NCBI GenBank assembly: GCA_029098305.1
Contig: JAQXOB010000009.1
Coordinates: 1 to 64,000 of the forward strand
Length of the DNA: 64,000 bases
Direction of reading: 5' to 3'
Source of the DNA: Clostridia bacterium
Lineage (GTDB): Bacteria; Bacillota; Clostridia; Oscillospirales; Acutalibacteraceae
Shown here: positions 63,919 to 64,000 of the stretch, one piece after another
How positions within the stretch are numbered: the stretch's first letter is position 1
How the letters are laid out: each line of letters starts with the position of its first letter
The notes under the pieces: generated by a model
Database searches by the model: none
Told to the model about the DNA's origin: nothing
The model's input: only the letters and a program-made list of their open reading frames with translations
Translations under genes and position numbers: made by a program

Positions 63919-64000
63919 ATGAGTAAAGCAAAAAAACTATTAGCAATCATCTTATCAGCTATTATGGTTTTATCGTCATTGGCTACAGCAGGGGCTATGC
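63919..64000 (+). CDS. Start of a secreted protein, cut by the window end
   Basis: ATG 63919 after a strong AAAGGAG site begins a typical signal peptide (SKAKKLLAIILSAIMVLSS, then LATAGA). The signal resembles those of the dockerin proteins in this window, but the mature part lies outside. Confidence 0.7.
   Translation, partial: MSKAKKLLAIILSAIMVLSSLATAGAM

Overview
The window comes from a low-GC, anaerobic, Gram-positive clostridial genome, most likely a gut or rumen Ruminococcus-like member of the Oscillospiraceae. The grounds are AT-rich sequence with strong AGGAGG ribosome-binding sites, a SpoIID-type protein, superoxide reductase plus rubredoxin, many lipoproteins, and above all seven C-terminal dockerin proteins together with one wall-anchored cohesin-like protein. 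The genus is an inference; no 16S or marker search was possible.

Layout. 0.4-8.7 kb: secreted 5'-nucleotidase, CCA-adding enzyme with an overlapping DUF1643 gene, two secreted cysteine-peptidase-like dockerin proteins and an EpsG-like polymerase. 9.0-12.7 kb (minus): a maltose/maltodextrin-type ABC importer (binding protein and two permeases, no ATPase). 13-24.9 kb: housekeeping (RlmCD/RumA-like methyltransferase, galE, mntP, degV, thrS, a spoIID homologue, tRNA-Gln, tRNA-Ala), a nested inverted-repeat element, the cohesin-like anchor and a leucine-rich-repeat dockerin protein. 25.4-30.2 kb: a 1602-residue adhesin-like dockerin protein.

30.6-56.7 kb looks like a genomic island. A complete tRNA-Arg(CCG) stands at its left end, and a diverged direct repeat of the tRNA 3' half, followed by a terminator, stands at its right end. 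An excisionase-like gene, a truncated integrase fused to a primase remnant, and other gene debris lie near the right end. The island core (34.9-50.8 kb) carries YdjG/YdjH/YdjI-like membrane-stress proteins (double zinc ribbon, TPM, SPFH), DUF4428 zinc-ribbon proteins, a TelA-like and an XpaC-like protein, a cytoplasmic 5'-nucleotidase-like enzyme, several lipoproteins, a frameshifted Ig-like/dockerin surface protein and a degenerate receiver-domain protein. Four transcription units in this core start at promoters that share an identical 20-bp element exactly 19 nt upstream of a TATAAT box. This makes them a tightly defined, apparently undescribed regulon.

57-64 kb returns to chromosomal-type genes: an Xre regulator divergent from a C-type-lectin dockerin protein, with a 20-bp perfect palindrome filling the promoter spacer; a DUF255/YyaL protein; a tocopherol-cyclase-like protein; superoxide reductase and rubredoxin; and the start of another secreted protein cut by the window end.

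How the parts work together: dockerin proteins with non-catalytic or peptidase-like modules could be displayed through cohesin anchors on the cell wall; the ABC importer takes up oligosaccharides; and the island adds a co-regulated envelope module that itself includes a dockerin protein.
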